From Lacrimispora sinapis (GTDB lineage Bacteria; Bacillota; Clostridia; Lachnospirales; Lachnospiraceae): a stretch of DNA of 64,000 bases. Shown here in pieces: positions 63,460-64,000 of the stretch (position 1 is the stretch's first letter; each line of letters starts with the position of its first letter). Under the pieces are notes generated by a model that was not told where the DNA came from, did not search any database, and saw only the letters and a list, made by a program, of their open reading frames with translations. The stretch covers positions 186,001-250,000 of the forward strand of contig NZ_CP141832.1 in NCBI RefSeq assembly GCF_043633585.1. The letters run 5' to 3'. The translations under genes and the position numbers were made by a program.

Positions 63460-64000
63460 ATGAAATATCAATTATCAGATGCAGACCGCGTATGGGCGGA
63501 AGAGACTTATGAAAAGATACGGGAAAAGATTTCAGCAGAATGTGACCGGGTGGGAGACCGGATTCCCTATATTGCAGAAGACGGAGTTTATAAAGAAGAC
63601 AAAGCCGAGACGGATATTGTCTGGTGGACCAACGGCTTCTGGCCGGGGATTCTCTGGCAGATGTATCACGCAGAGGGAAAGGAGACTTTCCGCAAGGCGG
63701 CAGAGGGAGTGGAGGAAAAGCTGGATAAGGCATTTGAAACTTATACCGGGCTTCATCATGACGTAGGATTTATGTGGCTTCATTCTGCGGCAGCCAGCTA
63801 CCGGATCACCAAAAACGAACGCTCCAGGGCAAGAGCGCTTCATGCCGCTCATCTGCTGGCAGGAAGGTATAATCCAAGAGGAAAGTTTCTCCGCTCCTGG
63901 AACCGGGACCGTTCCGGCTGGGTGATCGTGGACAGTATGATGAACATTCCTCTGCTTTACTGGGCGAGAGATGAGATTCAAGATCCCAGGTTTGAGTTTG
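63460..64000 (+). CDS. GH88 unsaturated glucuronyl hydrolase, 3' end off the window
   Basis: The first 180 residues of a protein whose end lies right of the window. Seen: VWWTNGFWPGILWQMYH, HHDVGFMWLHSAA and RSWNRDRSGWVIVDSMMNIPLL, the GH88 signature in which Asp residues (HDVGFM and VDSMMN) are catalytic. GH88 enzymes (UGL) cleave the unsaturated uronic acid from disaccharides left by lyases of hyaluronan, chondroitin, heparin or similar. AGGGAGGA lies 7 nt upstream. It follows DUF2264 by 21 bp. In streptococci, UGL genes sit with mannose-family PTS genes for the same purpose. Confidence 0.92.
   Translation, partial: MKYQLSDADRVWAEETYEKIREKISAECDRVGDRIPYIAEDGVYKEDKAETDIVWWTNGFWPGILWQMYHAEGKETFRKAAEGVEEKLDKAFETYTGLHHDVGFMWLHSAAASYRITKNERSRARALHAAHLLAGRYNPRGKFLRSWNRDRSGWVIVDSMMNIPLLYWARDEIQDPRFEF

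Overview
The window is from a Gram-positive, spore-forming, anaerobic Firmicute of the Lachnospiraceae, probably near Lacrimispora (the Clostridium saccharolyticum/sphenoides group). The reasons are the 16S rRNA type, the large SRP RNA, the dipicolinate synthase genes, the anaerobic (NrdG-like) radical SAM activase and several small Lachnospiraceae-type genes (DUF6128, DUF951, an HPr-like protein). The species is an inference from memory of the families; no search was run.

Layout. (1) 1-10.4 kb is a core block: a DUF6128 protein, an NrdG-type activase, tadA, the SRP RNA, a phosphofructokinase, then dnaX-ybaB-recR with a large acidic TPR/AAA-like protein, a HAD phosphatase and a CvpA-like membrane protein. 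(2) 10.4-16.8 kb is an rRNA operon with two strong promoters and an unusual order: 16S, 5S, tRNA-Ile, tRNA-Ala, 23S, then tRNA-Asn, tRNA-Glu and tRNA-Cys. (3) 16.8-22.7 kb is an AT-rich island beside tRNA-Cys: a tyrosine integrase, a repeat-rich control region, an 854-residue cell-wall hydrolase-like protein (seven peptidoglycan-binding repeats, CHAP domain, hydrophobic C-terminus) and two paralogous YcxB-like membrane proteins. (4) 22.7-35.4 kb is a carboxylate-sugar catabolic locus: a PrpR_N-type regulator with a degenerate AAA+ domain, divergent from Fe-alcohol dehydrogenase, PdxA2, DUF1537 kinase and a DapA-family aldolase; then a calcium-type P-ATPase; then a cytoplasmic sialidase-like beta-propeller, an SLC13-type carboxylate transporter and a VOC protein.

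(5) 35.5-48 kb is ordinary chromosome: a GNAT protein, spore dipicolinate synthase (dpaA-dpaB) divergent from dapA, a chemoreceptor, an HPr-like protein divergent from an AraC regulator, several transferases, a sirtuin, an aldo/keto reductase, DUF951 and the rpsF-ssb-rpsR operon. (6) 48-51.3 kb is an AT-rich accessory stretch of small orphan genes, a YHYH protein and a frameshifted acetyltransferase. (7) 51.3 kb to the right edge is a mannose-family PTS locus: EIIA, a 16-bp tandem repeat, a mannose-6-phosphate isomerase fused to an F5/8C-like domain, a response regulator / sugar-binding lipoprotein / histidine kinase module, EIIB-EIIC-EIID, a small membrane protein, a DUF2264 protein and the start of a GH88 unsaturated glucuronyl hydrolase. 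Together these suggest sensing, phosphorylating import and intracellular cleavage of an unsaturated uronic-acid oligosaccharide, as in glycosaminoglycan use by streptococci.

The strongest leads for new biology are the lipoprotein-coupled two-component system in front of a PTS, the ManA-F5/8C fusion, the carboxylate-sugar locus with its TyrR-like regulator, and the island's wall-hydrolase protein beside paired membrane proteins.
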